A stretch of 64,000 nucleotides of DNA from an uncultured Alphaproteobacteria bacterium (GTDB lineage Bacteria > Pseudomonadota > Alphaproteobacteria > HIMB59 > GCA-002718135): positions 1-64,000 of the forward strand of contig CACJAV010000006.1 of assembly GCA_902591485.1 (NCBI GenBank). The letters run 5' to 3'. The notes beneath the pieces were generated by a model that saw only the letters and a program-made list of their open reading frames with translations, ran no database searches and was not told the DNA's origin. Both the position numbers and the translations under genes were made by a program. Below are positions 30,002-40,811 of this stretch, piece after piece; position 1 is the first letter of the stretch; every line of letters starts with the position of its first letter.

Positions 30002-31507
30002 ATGCAAACTAATGAAATTATAAATCTACAAAAAGACAATTCAAAAATATCTGAAATTTTTAGCAATATTGAAGCTGAACAAGCGCTTATAGGTTCAATA
30101 CTTTGGGATAATAAAAATTATGAAAAAGTAGCAGATTTTCTTGAAGAAAAACATTTTGTTGAACCAAATAATCAAATAATTTTTAAAACAATTTCAATGT
30201 TGTTAAACAAAAATATGCTAGTTTCACCCATAACACTAAAAAGTTATTTACCATCAAATGAATATGATTTAGATAATCTACAATACCTTAATCAAATAAA
30301 GGATAGCGCTCCCTCAACCCAAAATCCATATCAATATGGAAAAATTATATATGATCTGCATATAAAAAGGAATTTGATAGCAATTGGACAAAATCTTATT
30401 AGTGATACAACTCAAAATGAAGAAAATGCGGATGGTACTGAATTAATTGAAAACGCTGAAAATGAGCTCTATCAATTATCTCAAACAGGTAATACAGAAA
30501 GAAAGTATGCATTTTTTAAAGATGCATTAAAAAATGCAATAAACATTATAAATGAAGCTTTTAAAAGAGATGGAAAAATTGCAGGTTTGGCTACTGGCTT
30601 AAAGGACCTAGATAAAAAATTAGGCGGTCTTCACAATTCAGATTTAATCATTGTTGCTGGAAGACCTTCAATGGGTAAAACTGCTCTTGGAACAAACATT
30701 GCGTTTAATGCTGCAGAGAAATTTAAAGAGTTAGAAAATTCAGAAGGCGAAAAAATAATTACTGATGGAGGAAAAGTAGTTTTTTTTTCTCTAGAAATGT
30801 CATCAGAACAATTAGCTACTAGAATTTTAGCTGAGCAATCAAAAATTTCAGGTGATAAAATGCGTAAAGCTGAATTATCAAAAAATGATTTTAAAAATAT
30901 TGCCAACATAAGCTCTAAACTAGAAAGTTTAAACTTAATAATAGATGATAATCCAGTATTAACAATTCCTTCCCTTCGAGCAAGAGCTAGAAGATTAAAA
31001 AGATTGCATGATATTAATTTAATAATCATAGATTATCTTCAACTAATGTCAGGAAGTCCAAACAAAAAAAATGATGGGAGAGTGCAAGAAATATCTGAGA
31101 TTACAAGAGGCCTAAAAGCAATTGCAAAAGAATTAAATATTCCAATTATTGCATTATCTCAATTATCAAGACAAGTTGAACAACGAGAGGATAAAAGACC
31201 GCAACTTGCAGATTTAAGAGAAAGTGGAACAATTGAACAAGATTCTGATGTTGTAATGTTTATTTTTAGGGAAAGTTATTACCTTGAGAGAATGGAGCCA
31301 ATAAAAAAACCTGAAGAATCAGAGGATAAATATGATGAAAGACATAATAGATGGCGTGATTTATGTGAAAAGGCTCACAACACTGCAGAAATTATAATAG
31401 CTAAACAAAGGCATGGACCTATCGGCACTATTAAAGCTCATTTTGATCCTAATTTTACCAAATTCAGTGATTTAGTTGCTAAAGATTATGATGATTTAAT
31501 TGAGTAA
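30002..31507 (+). CDS. dnaB: Replicative DNA helicase
   Basis: IVAGRPSMGKTALGTNIA, IIIDYLQLMSG, LSQLSRQVEQREDKRPQLADLRESGTIEQDSDVVMF. Confidence 0.98.
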   Translation: MQTNEIINLQKDNSKISEIFSNIEAEQALIGSILWDNKNYEKVADFLEEKHFVEPNNQIIFKTISMLLNKNMLVSPITLKSYLPSNEYDLDNLQYLNQIKDSAPSTQNPYQYGKIIYDLHIKRNLIAIGQNLISDTTQNEENADGTELIENAENELYQLSQTGNTERKYAFFKDALKNAINIINEAFKRDGKIAGLATGLKDLDKKLGGLHNSDLIIVAGRPSMGKTALGTNIAFNAAEKFKELENSEGEKIITDGGKVVFFSLEMSSEQLATRILAEQSKISGDKMRKAELSKNDFKNIANISSKLESLNLIIDDNPVLTIPSLRARARRLKRLHDINLIIIDYLQLMSGSPNKKNDGRVQEISEITRGLKAIAKELNIPIIALSQLSRQVEQREDKRPQLADLRESGTIEQDSDVVMFIFRESYYLERMEPIKKPEESEDKYDERHNRWRDLCEKAHNTAEIIIAKQRHGPIGTIKAHFDPNFTKFSDLVAKDYDDLIE

Positions 31508-31631
31508 TCATAAAAATAACAATTTCTAGTGATAAAAAAAATTTAATATAATTTTAATAGTAATAAAAATATAAAATTGCTTATTTCAAAGTTAATTGTA
31601 AAAGTATTGGTCATTAATTGTAATTTTTTAA

Positions 31632-34028
31632 TTGATAAAATGGAGCAGTAAATTGTCAACATTCAGATTATTTTTTTTAATTACTTTATCTTTATGTATG
31701 ATAATTATATCAGCGTTTTATATTAAAAATTTTAGAATTGATGCATCCTCTGATACATTAGTTGCAAAAAATGACATAGATTTCTCATACTTTAATGAAT
31801 ATAGCAAATTATTTACTTCAGAAAACTTTTTAGTACTTGCTGTTAAAAACAATAATGGAATAGATCAGAAGTTTATTAATAAATTTGAATTATTATCACA
31901 AGAAATTTTAAAAATTAAAAATGTAAATAGAGTTTTTAGTTTCATAGACGCACCCATATTATTTTTGAATAATGCCTCTCTTAGCTCACTAAATGAAAAT
32001 AACATGGAGACAATAAAAAATTCAAAATATAATATAATTGACGTTATAAAAGAGTTGTCAAATAATCCTATATATAAGGACCAAATAATTAACAGTAAGG
32101 AAAATGTTTTTTCAATTATAATTTATCTAGATAAAAATTTAAAAATGGAAAAAGCAAGAGCTGATTATGATAATCTTAGCATTTCCAGAAAAGATTTTTT
32201 AGATATCAAAAAAACAAATGATGCACAAAGAAATATTCTTATCTCCGAAATCAGAGATGTAATAAAAAAAAATCAAGATAATAATGAATATTACCTAGGT
32301 GGTGTTGAAATGATTGCAAATGATGTAATCAATTTTGTTAAGAAAGATATAATTATATTTAGTTTTTTTGTTACTGTGATTATTATTTTAGTCTTATTTT
32401 TTATATTTAAAGACATTAAATTTGTAATTATTTGCTTGTTAAGTTCAGCATATTCGGTGTTTGTTATTTTTGGCATAATAGCATTTATGCAGATTGAGGT
32501 TACTGCAATATCTTCTAATTTTTCGTCTTTAATATTTATCTTATCTATTTCAATGAATATACATATAATTAATTATTACAGATTATTAGATAGAAAAACA
32601 AAATTTAAAATTCAAACTACCTTCTCGAAAATGTTTTGGCCTTGTTTCTATACTAGTTTGACAACTATTGTTGCATTTGGATCGTTGGTTTTAACAGACA
32701 TAAAACCAATCATTGATTTTGGAATTATAATGATAATTGCTTTAACTATATCATTTGCTTGTTCTTTTACAATTCTTCCTTTGATGCTTTTTATAGCTCC
32801 AAATAATCTAAATCAAAATATCAATTTTTTAAAATTGAAAGATTTGTTTTCTACATTTGTAAAAAATTTTTATAAAAAAATTATATTATCAAGTTTAATT
32901 TTATTAATTTTATCTTTTGGTGGAATTGTAAATTTGAATGTAGAAAATAGTTTTGTTAACTATTTTAAAAAAGATACTGCAATATATAAAGGTATGAAAT
33001 TAATTGATGAAGAACTAGGTGGTACTACGCCTTTAGATATAATAATCAATTTTAATAAGTTAGATGAAATAGAAGATTTTGAAAATTCTAATATCTCCGA
33101 AGATGATATTTTTGCAGATGAGGATATTTTTGACTCAGATATTTTTCAAAGTAATCAAAACAGCTCATGGTTTACAGATGAAAAAATAGAGACAATATAT
33201 AATATTCATAATTATTTAGATAAACGAAAAGAGACGGGAAAAGTGCAGTCAGTTGCTTCACTAATTGATATGGCAAATTTAATTAACAAAAAGCCACTAG
33301 AATTATTTGAATTATCAATATTATATAATGAAATACCTGAAGATTATAAAGAAAGTCTTATTTATCCTTACTTGCTTATTGATGAAAACATGGCAAAAAT
33401 AACAGCGAGAATAAAAGATTCTCAAGATATTAGCAGAGGAAACTTTATTAACGAAATTAAAACATATTTGAATAATTATAAAAGCCCTGCTGTTGATAAT
33501 TTTAAAGTAAATGGCTTATTAGTTTTGTATAATAACATGTTGGAGTCTTTGTTTAAGTCTCAAATCAAATCTTTGGGATTTGTAATTATAATAATCTTCA
33601 TAATGTTTATTGTTTTATTTAAATCAATAAAATTGAGTATAATAGGCATTATACCTAATATTTTGGCTGCATCTTTTATACTTGGAATTATTGGTTATTT
33701 ATCTATTCCTCTAGATATTATGACAATTACAATTGCAGCAATAACTATTGGTATTGCTGTAGACAACACTATTCATTATTTGTATCGTTTTAGAGAATTT
33801 AACAAAAAACATAAACTAATGGACTCAATAAAATTAACAAATTCATCTGCCGGTTTGGCTGTTTTAACAACTTCAATTACAATAGCATTAGGGTTTTCAG
33901 TTTTAAGTTTTTCGAGCTTCATACCAACAATTTTATTTGGTATTTTTACATCAATGGCAATGATATTTGCCATGCTGGGAGTAATAATTTTAATACCTTC
34001 ACTACTTATTTTTGCAAAATATGATTGA
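31632..34028 (+). CDS. RND/MMPL superfamily exporter with acidic loop; start probably TTG 31653
   Basis: Two MMPL-type TM blocks (IFILSISMNIHIINYYRLLD; IGIAVDNTIHYLYRFRE). Confidence 0.85.
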   Translation: MIKWSSKLSTFRLFFLITLSLCMIIISAFYIKNFRIDASSDTLVAKNDIDFSYFNEYSKLFTSENFLVLAVKNNNGIDQKFINKFELLSQEILKIKNVNRVFSFIDAPILFLNNASLSSLNENNMETIKNSKYNIIDVIKELSNNPIYKDQIINSKENVFSIIIYLDKNLKMEKARADYDNLSISRKDFLDIKKTNDAQRNILISEIRDVIKKNQDNNEYYLGGVEMIANDVINFVKKDIIIFSFFVTVIIILVLFFIFKDIKFVIICLLSSAYSVFVIFGIIAFMQIEVTAISSNFSSLIFILSISMNIHIINYYRLLDRKTKFKIQTTFSKMFWPCFYTSLTTIVAFGSLVLTDIKPIIDFGIIMIIALTISFACSFTILPLMLFIAPNNLNQNINFLKLKDLFSTFVKNFYKKIILSSLILLILSFGGIVNLNVENSFVNYFKKDTAIYKGMKLIDEELGGTTPLDIIINFNKLDEIEDFENSNISEDDIFADEDIFDSDIFQSNQNSSWFTDEKIETIYNIHNYLDKRKETGKVQSVASLIDMANLINKKPLELFELSILYNEIPEDYKESLIYPYLLIDENMAKITARIKDSQDISRGNFINEIKTYLNNYKSPAVDNFKVNGLLVLYNNMLESLFKSQIKSLGFVIIIIFIMFIVLFKSIKLSIIGIIPNILAASFILGIIGYLSIPLDIMTITIAAITIGIAVDNTIHYLYRFREFNKKHKLMDSIKLTNSSAGLAVLTTSITIALGFSVLSFSSFIPTILFGIFTSMAMIFAMLGVIILIPSLLIFAKYD

Positions 34029-34566
34029 AAACTTAATTTTTCCCATTGACCATATAATTATAACTATTGGATCAATATTAATTATATTTTGTTTTTGGAG
34101 AGGTATAGTAAATTCAATTTTAGGATTACTAACATGGATTGGTTCAATACTTATAACAATCTATTTTTACACTTCTTTATCAGACTTGATAAATAATCAA
34201 CTTTTAAAAATAGAAGTATTATCAAATTATGAGCAAATAACAGATCTAGTATCAATTTTATTATCAATACCAATTATTTTTCTTTTTTCACTCTTCATAC
34301 TTAAAAAATTAAGAAATATTATTTCTTCTGACCTTGACAGTCAAATTCTAGGTAAAATAATTGATAAAATATTAGGATTTTTATTTGGTTTTATTTTTAA
34401 TTACATAATTTTCACTACAGTTATTTATTTTATTAATAATTTTGAATTTTTAAATAATTTTAATGATTTTTTGTTTGAAAATTCATTCTTACTAAAAGAA
34501 TTAAATACATTTAATAGTAATTTATTAGACAACATTTTATCTCAAGATAATTTAGAAATTAATTAA
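34012..34566 (+). CDS. CvpA family protein
   Basis: FCFWRGIVNSILGLLTWIGSILITIYFY...LDSQILGKIIDKILGFLFGFI. Confidence 0.82.
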   Translation: MQNMIENLIFPIDHIIITIGSILIIFCFWRGIVNSILGLLTWIGSILITIYFYTSLSDLINNQLLKIEVLSNYEQITDLVSILLSIPIIFLFSLFILKKLRNIISSDLDSQILGKIIDKILGFLFGFIFNYIIFTTVIYFINNFEFLNNFNDFLFENSFLLKELNTFNSNLLDNILSQDNLEIN

Positions 34567-35849
34567 TAAAAAGGATTTTTTGTTGCTGAAAATATTAAAT
34601 TTACTTTTGAATCAGTAATATCAAATTTATCAATAATTTTATTAATAAGATAATTTTTATAACTTTTTATAATTTTTTTTGGAAAATTTGAAAATATTTT
34701 AATTGTTATAGGTGAGTTAGAAATTTGCACTGCGTATTTAAAGTTTATTGCTTTGCCATTGACAAGTGGATGAGGGTGTTGAACGGCTATATTTTTTAAC
34801 AATGAATTTAATTTACTTGTAGATATAATTTTGTTTTTTTCTTGTGATTTATTAAAAATAATTTTTTTTAATTGCATAACATCCTTTTTATTTTTTGCAG
34901 AAATAAATAGGATTTTTATATTTTTAATTTGTGAAAAAGTTTCTTTTACAATTAATTTGGTTTCTTTAAAATATGCATCCTTGTTTGTTATTTTATCAAT
35001 CTTATTAAAAACTATTATTATACTTTTAGATTGATTGAATAATATTTTAAGTATTTTTTTAATTTGAGTATCAAAACCTTCAGTACAATCTATTAAAACT
35101 AAACTTAAATCAATTATCTCTTTTAAATTCAAAGATTTTCTTATGGCTTCAAAATTTATAGAACTATTGTCAATTTTATTTTTTTTAAAAATACCAGCTG
35201 TATCTGTTAATTTAAAATTTTTATTATTATATTTATAAATTGCCTCTACTACATCTGAGGTAGTTCCTGCAAGATTGCTTGTAAGTATTCTTTCAAATCC
35301 AAGAAGTGAATTTGCAAGAGTACTTTTTCCAGCATTTGGTTTTCCAAATATTGCTAGTGAATAATCAATTTTATGGGTACTAATATTACCTTGATCATTA
35401 TTTTCAAAATATTCATAGAGTTTTTCAAAACCAAGATTATGTGAACATGAAATATAAAATAATTTTTCGAATCCAGATTTCACATATTGAGATTTTTGAT
35501 TTAAATTATCATCTTTGTTTATTAATAAGATTATTTTTTTATTGAATTTTCTTAATTCATTAATTGACTGTTTGTCTAAAACATCATTATTATTTTTTAA
35601 ATCTATTACATACAAAAAAATATCTATATCCAAAAAAAGTTTTGAGAAATGAATTTTACTAGCTTTATTATCCTTAATTATTACACCTGGAGAGTCATAT
35701 AAAATAGAATAATCTAAACCTTTAATTTTACTTGCATGCCAGTCTCTGGTTGTGCCTTCGACTCTATGAATTATATTTTCTGCTGACGTAAATTTGTTAT
35801 ATATAGAACTTTTTCCGACGTTGGGTTGACCAATTAATAAATACTTCAT
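34563..35849 (-). CDS. der: Ribosome-associated GTPase Der (EngA)
   Basis: Two GTPase domains: GQPNVGKSSIYNKF, GKPNAGKSTLANSLLG; KH-like C-terminus. Confidence 0.95.
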   Translation of the reverse strand: MKYLLIGQPNVGKSSIYNKFTSAENIIHRVEGTTRDWHASKIKGLDYSILYDSPGVIIKDNKASKIHFSKLFLDIDIFLYVIDLKNNNDVLDKQSINELRKFNKKIILLINKDDNLNQKSQYVKSGFEKLFYISCSHNLGFEKLYEYFENNDQGNISTHKIDYSLAIFGKPNAGKSTLANSLLGFERILTSNLAGTTSDVVEAIYKYNNKNFKLTDTAGIFKKNKIDNSSINFEAIRKSLNLKEIIDLSLVLIDCTEGFDTQIKKILKILFNQSKSIIIVFNKIDKITNKDAYFKETKLIVKETFSQIKNIKILFISAKNKKDVMQLKKIIFNKSQEKNKIISTSKLNSLLKNIAVQHPHPLVNGKAINFKYAVQISNSPITIKIFSNFPKKIIKSYKNYLINKIIDKFDITDSKVNLIFSATKNPFY

Positions 35850-35851
35850 TT

Positions 35852-37036
35852 TTAGAAAACACCAATTTTTCCATTTTTTTGGATTGTAATAATTTGATCA
35901 TCTGAAAAATAATATGAATTTAATTTTTTTATTTTTAAATCTAAAATTTCATTAATAATTCCTTCTTTTATAATTGCTATTTTTCCATCATCCATAAACA
36001 AACTTAGATTTCCATTAACATTTTTTATATTTAATATTTTTGAATCTCGATGGAGCTTACTTTCAATTAACCAGAATGACTTTCCATTCAAAATATTTAT
36101 AGCTTCTAAATATTGCTCATTTTTAATGATCAAAGTATTATTAAAAAATTTATTTGAAGAAGATGAATCAATTTTAAAATTCTCTAATAAATATTCATTA
36201 GAAAATAAATCATAAGTATAAAGAAATTCTCCATTATCTAAATAAAAGAGATAATTTTTAAATATATGTATTGTATCATTTGCATTATTAATAGAATTTT
36301 GAATATTTAAATTGGCAAATTTATTATAATTTTTTTCACCCAGGTTCAAATCTACTAGACCGAGCCTACCATTAGGAAGAATAAAATATACATCATCAAA
36401 AAAATTAATTAATTGACCTCCTTTAGCTTGAATTATTGGCAAATCTTTATAAGTCTCGGACCATAAAATTTTTCCATTTAATATATTTAAAGCTAAAATT
36501 TCATCTGCATAAAAAACAATAATTAGATCATCTATTCGATATAAAAATGAGTTAAAAATTTTTTTATTATCAAATGACCAAATAATTTTACCATTCAAAT
36601 CTATTTTAATAATTTTGCCAGAACTGTAACCTAATATAAAATAATTATTAAACATTTCATAAGAAATTAAATTATCATTATCTTTATTTTCCATTAATTT
36701 ATAATTATTAAGTAACTCACCATCATTAGAGTTGTTTATATAAAGTGTAGAATTAGAATTTATTGTATAAAATTTATCATCTAGCAAGAAAGTTTTAAGT
36801 TTTAAATTATTATTTTTTAAATGCTTTACTCCATTTAAATTTATTTTTTTTTCAAAATTATTTAAAAAAATAGAAGGACCTAATTGAATATTATCAAGGT
36901 TTTCAACATCACTAATTGCAGGAATTTTCTTATCTTTATTAAAATTTTGATCAATCACCTTCTCGACTGATTGACAGGATAATAAAGGAAATAATAAAAT
37001 TAAAAAAATAAAATTAAATAAAGATGTAGAACTCAT
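35852..37036 (-). CDS. bamB: Outer membrane assembly lipoprotein BamB-like (PQQ repeats)
   Basis: Lipobox-like LFPLLSCQS, PQQ-type repeats, adjacency to der and a YfgM-like gene; start taken at 37036. Confidence 0.85.
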   Translation of the reverse strand: MSSTSLFNFIFLILLFPLLSCQSVEKVIDQNFNKDKKIPAISDVENLDNIQLGPSIFLNNFEKKINLNGVKHLKNNNLKLKTFLLDDKFYTINSNSTLYINNSNDGELLNNYKLMENKDNDNLISYEMFNNYFILGYSSGKIIKIDLNGKIIWSFDNKKIFNSFLYRIDDLIIVFYADEILALNILNGKILWSETYKDLPIIQAKGGQLINFFDDVYFILPNGRLGLVDLNLGEKNYNKFANLNIQNSINNANDTIHIFKNYLFYLDNGEFLYTYDLFSNEYLLENFKIDSSSSNKFFNNTLIIKNEQYLEAINILNGKSFWLIESKLHRDSKILNIKNVNGNLSLFMDDGKIAIIKEGIINEILDLKIKKLNSYYFSDDQIITIQKNGKIGVF

Positions 37037-37688
37037 GTATTTTTTTGACTCTTTCTTTAATTGTAGATGAAATTTTCTCATTATTCATCATATTCTCGTA
37101 TAAATTTAATAACTCTGAATTATTTTTATAAGAGGAGTCATCATTAAGAGATAAAATTGAAACAAGATATAATAATTCATGTTTACTACCAATAAAATTA
37201 TCTAAATTTTCATCAATTAATGAAATGAATTTTTTGATGTCATTGATATAATTATTGTTATTATTTTTAATGACTATATCAATTAATTGATAGGCACCTT
37301 TAATAGCTACTATTGAAACATAATTACTATCTAAACCTTTTGATGATAATATTTCGTAATATAATTCTATAGATTTATCAAAATCATTTTTATTAATATA
37401 TTTATTAATTAACTCCAGTTTAGATAATATTGAATAGAAACTGGATTGATTACTGATTGAATTGAATTCAGAAAGCGTAATTAATTCATCGTCAATTTCT
37501 TTATTTTTAAAATATGAGATACTGATGTTGTTTAATTTGTTAATGTTATAATATGAATAACCTTGGTAACTTAAGAATATAAAAAAAATTACTGTTATTG
37601 AAATTATTATAGTCTTAATGTTGTCTTTGGTAAAAGTAGTGACTAAATTTATAAAATTGTTTTTTGTTTGGTTTTTTTTATTCATCAT
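37014..37688 (-). CDS. YfgM-like tetratricopeptide membrane protein
   Basis: N-terminal TM plus helical repeats; yfgM-bamB-der synteny. Confidence 0.72.
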   Translation of the reverse strand: MMNKKNQTKNNFINLVTTFTKDNIKTIIISITVIFFIFLSYQGYSYYNINKLNNISISYFKNKEIDDELITLSEFNSISNQSSFYSILSKLELINKYINKNDFDKSIELYYEILSSKGLDSNYVSIVAIKGAYQLIDIVIKNNNNNYINDIKKFISLIDENLDNFIGSKHELLYLVSILSLNDDSSYKNNSELLNLYENMMNNEKISSTIKERVKKIHEFYIFI

Positions 37689-38235
37689 TTTTCCATTTAA
37701 TGGAACAGCCGAAACTATTTAGTTGTTCTTTAGGGCCTACTCCATCATTTTTTATTTTGTTCATTGCAAGATATAATTCTCTTTTAATTTCTGAATTATT
37801 AGAATTCATTACACCAGAATCAATTCTTCCTCGATACATTAATTCAAGTGATTTATTAAAACCAAAAATATCTGGGGTACATACTGCACCATAATTTTTA
37901 GCCACTTCCTGAGTTTCATCATAAAGGTAGCTAAAAGTAAAATCATATTTTTTTGAAAACAATTTCATATTATCGAAAGAGTCTTGAGGGTATTGATTAA
38001 CATCGTTTGACATAATAGCGATTGTATTGATTGATAATTTCTTTAATTCTTTTGCTTCAAAACTCAATCTTTCAGCAATTGCAATTACATAAGGGCAGTG
38101 ATTGCAAATAAAAGCTATAACTGTCCCATTTTCTCCTTTTAACTCATCTAAAGAAATATAATTTTCACTTACATCAATAAGGTTGAAAGTAGGTGCTGAC
38201 CATCCTAATTTATCATTTGTAGCGTTTACAGGCAT
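37678..38235 (-). CDS. Thioredoxin-like/AhpC-TSA family protein
   Basis: FICNHCPYVIAIAERL, GAVCTPDIFGFNKSLELMYRGRID. Confidence 0.88.
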   Translation of the reverse strand: MPVNATNDKLGWSAPTFNLIDVSENYISLDELKGENGTVIAFICNHCPYVIAIAERLSFEAKELKKLSINTIAIMSNDVNQYPQDSFDNMKLFSKKYDFTFSYLYDETQEVAKNYGAVCTPDIFGFNKSLELMYRGRIDSGVMNSNNSEIKRELYLAMNKIKNDGVGPKEQLNSFGCSIKWKNDE

Positions 38236-38257
38236 AGATTTTTTGATATATTAAATT

Positions 38258-38593
38258 ATGCGTTCACTATCATCTAGTTCTTCTCCAAACAATCATAAAT
38301 TGTATTTTTCAAAGTCAGAATTAAGTAAAATTCTCAATTGTTATTCTATAGGCGTTTCAAATGGAAAGTGGAAAGATTATGCATTAAATTTTAATACAAA
38401 TGAAGCAATTTTTTCGATTTATAAACACACACTAGCATCACCAGAGTGCATATTAAAAAAATACAAAGAAAAAAAGAAAAAAAGGACTTTATATCAGCTT
38501 AGTATCAACAATAAAAAAAATAGTAAATACGAAGATATTGACCAACTAATTGCATCAATTAAAAGAACTCAACTGTCTATTGTAGTTTACTGA
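38258..38593 (+). CDS. DUF2794 family protein
   Basis: FSKSELSKILNCYSIGVSNGKWKDYALNF, resembles alphaproteobacterial DUF2794. Confidence 0.75.
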   Translation: MRSLSSSSSPNNHKLYFSKSELSKILNCYSIGVSNGKWKDYALNFNTNEAIFSIYKHTLASPECILKKYKEKKKKRTLYQLSINNKKNSKYEDIDQLIASIKRTQLSIVVY

Positions 38594-38596
38594 TTT

Positions 38597-40147
38597 TTAC
38601 TCCCACTCAATAGTACCAGGGGGTTTTGATGTAAAATCAAATAATACTCTATTAACCTCTTTCACCTGACTAATTATTTCTTTAGAAATGTTTGTTAATT
38701 GTGTTTTATTAAACATATAGAAATCAGCAGTCATGCCATCAACAGATGTTACAGCTCTTAAAGAAATAGTATAATTATAAGTTCGCTCATCTCCCATTAC
38801 CCCAACTGATTTAACAGGTAATAGAACAGCAAAAGCTTGCCATATTTTATCATAAATCATATTATTTTTTAAATATTCGATATAAATTTTATCAACTCTT
38901 TGCAATATATCTATTTTGTGTTTATCAACTTCTCCAGGGATGCGGATTGCCAAACCTGGTCCAGGAAAAGGATGCCTATTTAATAATTCACTATTAATTT
39001 TTAATTTACCTCCTAAATTTCTAACTTCATCTTTAAATAATTCTTTGAGTGGTTCTATAATTTTAAGTTTCATTTTTTTTGGCAAACCACCAACATTGTG
39101 ATGACTTTTTATTTTAGCTGTAGGTCCACCAAAAAAAGGAATGCTTTCAATAATATCAGGATAAAGAGTGCCTTGAGCAAGATACTCAACACCTTTTATT
39201 TTCTTTGCTTCTTTTTCAAAAACTTCAATAAATGTTTTACCAATTATTTTTCTTTTTTTTTCAGGATCTTTTATTTTTTTTAATTTTTTTAAAAAAATAT
39301 TAGATGCTTCTATTTTTTTAAAATTTTTTCCGAATTTTGTTTTGAATGTATTTTCTACTTCTTTAGACTCATTTAATCTTAACAAACCATGATCAACAAA
39401 AATACAAAATAAATTATTTTGAACAGCCTTATGTAATAAAAATGCTGTAACAGTTGAGTCTACTCCACCTGATAAACCACAGATCACTTTTTTATTTTTC
39501 AATTTAACTCTTAAAGTTTTAACTTTTACACTAAGGAAATTTTCTAACTTAAATTTATTTTTTATTTTACAAATTATAAAAAGAAAATTCGATAATATCT
39601 TTTTGCCCTCTAATGAATGGTATACTTCTGGGTGAAATTGTAATCCAAAAAGATTTTTATCCAAGTTTTCAATTGATGCAATTACCTTTTCACTTGATAA
39701 GGAAGTAATAACAAATCCGTATGGTTTTTTTTCGATGTGATCACCATGAGACATCCAAACTTGATTTTTGGTTTTAACTTTTTTAAATAGTAAAGATTTT
39801 CTCTTAACAGTAATTATAGAATGACCATATTCTCTTAATTTTGACTGACCGACTTTGCCTTTGAATTCTTTGCAAATTAGTTGAAGTCCATAACAAATAC
39901 CAAGAATAGGTATTCCAAGATTTAAAATTTTACTATCTAGTTTAGGTGATTTTTTATCTTTTACTGAATTCGGCCCTCCTGATAGAATAATACCTGACAA
40001 AGCCTTATCATTTAAAATTTTTTTATTTATTTTATTAAATGGAATCACTTCACAAAATGTTTGAAGTTCTCTTATTCTTCTTGCAATTAATTGTGTATAT
40101 TGTGAACCATAATCAATCACCAATATTTTATCATTTGATAATATCAT
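38597..40147 (-). CDS. guaA: GMP synthase (glutamine-hydrolysing)
   Basis: ILGICYGLQLI, VICGLSGGVDSTVTAFLL, RHPFPGPGLAIRI, KPPGTIEWE. Confidence 0.98.
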   Translation of the reverse strand: MILSNDKILVIDYGSQYTQLIARRIRELQTFCEVIPFNKINKKILNDKALSGIILSGGPNSVKDKKSPKLDSKILNLGIPILGICYGLQLICKEFKGKVGQSKLREYGHSIITVKRKSLLFKKVKTKNQVWMSHGDHIEKKPYGFVITSLSSEKVIASIENLDKNLFGLQFHPEVYHSLEGKKILSNFLFIICKIKNKFKLENFLSVKVKTLRVKLKNKKVICGLSGGVDSTVTAFLLHKAVQNNLFCIFVDHGLLRLNESKEVENTFKTKFGKNFKKIEASNIFLKKLKKIKDPEKKRKIIGKTFIEVFEKEAKKIKGVEYLAQGTLYPDIIESIPFFGGPTAKIKSHHNVGGLPKKMKLKIIEPLKELFKDEVRNLGGKLKINSELLNRHPFPGPGLAIRIPGEVDKHKIDILQRVDKIYIEYLKNNMIYDKIWQAFAVLLPVKSVGVMGDERTYNYTISLRAVTSVDGMTADFYMFNKTQLTNISKEIISQVKEVNRVLFDFTSKPPGTIEWE

Positions 40148-40737
40148 TATAATTTAAAGTTTTTAGCTATTATAAATATCTCAACGGAGTCTTTGCGAGA
40201 AGAGTCAGGCTTAAAGTATGATACCTCATCGAATTTTTTTTTAAGAATGTTTATTATTTCTCTTTCATCACTACCTTTCCAAATTTTTGTAACAAACACT
40301 CCCCCCTTAATCATCACTTGATCAAGAGTATCAATAATATCAAATAACATTGAACTTAATCTTAAATGATCGGTTGATTTATGACCAGTTGTATTTGGGG
40401 CAATATCTGACAATATTAAATCAAAATTTTTTTTTAATTTATCAAAATTAAATTGTAAAAAATCTTCCTTATAAAAAGTAATTTGAGGATGATTAATTTT
40501 TAATTCTAAAAGATCAATTGCTGTAATTTGAATTTTTGGGTTTATTTCTAAGGCGACCTGACTCCATCCGCCTGGTGCCGCTCCGAATTCAAATAACGTT
40601 TTTGTTTCTTTTAAAATGTTAAATTTTTTATCGATCTCAATTAATTTATATGCTGCTCTACTTAAATACCCATGTTTTCTTGCTTTTTTAACGTAGAAAT
40701 CGTTTTTTTGTCTATTCAACCAATCTTTTGATTTCAT
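40147..40737 (-). CDS. rlmE: 23S rRNA (uridine2552-2'-O)-methyltransferase
   Basis: RAAYKLIEIDKKF, FEFGAAPGGWSQVAL, LILSDIAPNTTGHKSTDHLR. Confidence 0.95.
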   Translation of the reverse strand: MKSKDWLNRQKNDFYVKKARKHGYLSRAAYKLIEIDKKFNILKETKTLFEFGAAPGGWSQVALEINPKIQITAIDLLELKINHPQITFYKEDFLQFNFDKLKKNFDLILSDIAPNTTGHKSTDHLRLSSMLFDIIDTLDQVMIKGGVFVTKIWKGSDEREIINILKKKFDEVSYFKPDSSRKDSVEIFIIAKNFKL

Positions 40738-40811
40738 AAGTTATTGCATTTAAATTAAAGTCTATTGTTTTTTGTAGGTAAACTCTTATATAAACCCTCT
40801 AAAATAATAAT

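Noticed and set aside
30631-31029. 132-aa minus-strand ORF inside dnaB
   Set aside because: Shadow ORF of a highly conserved helicase gene.
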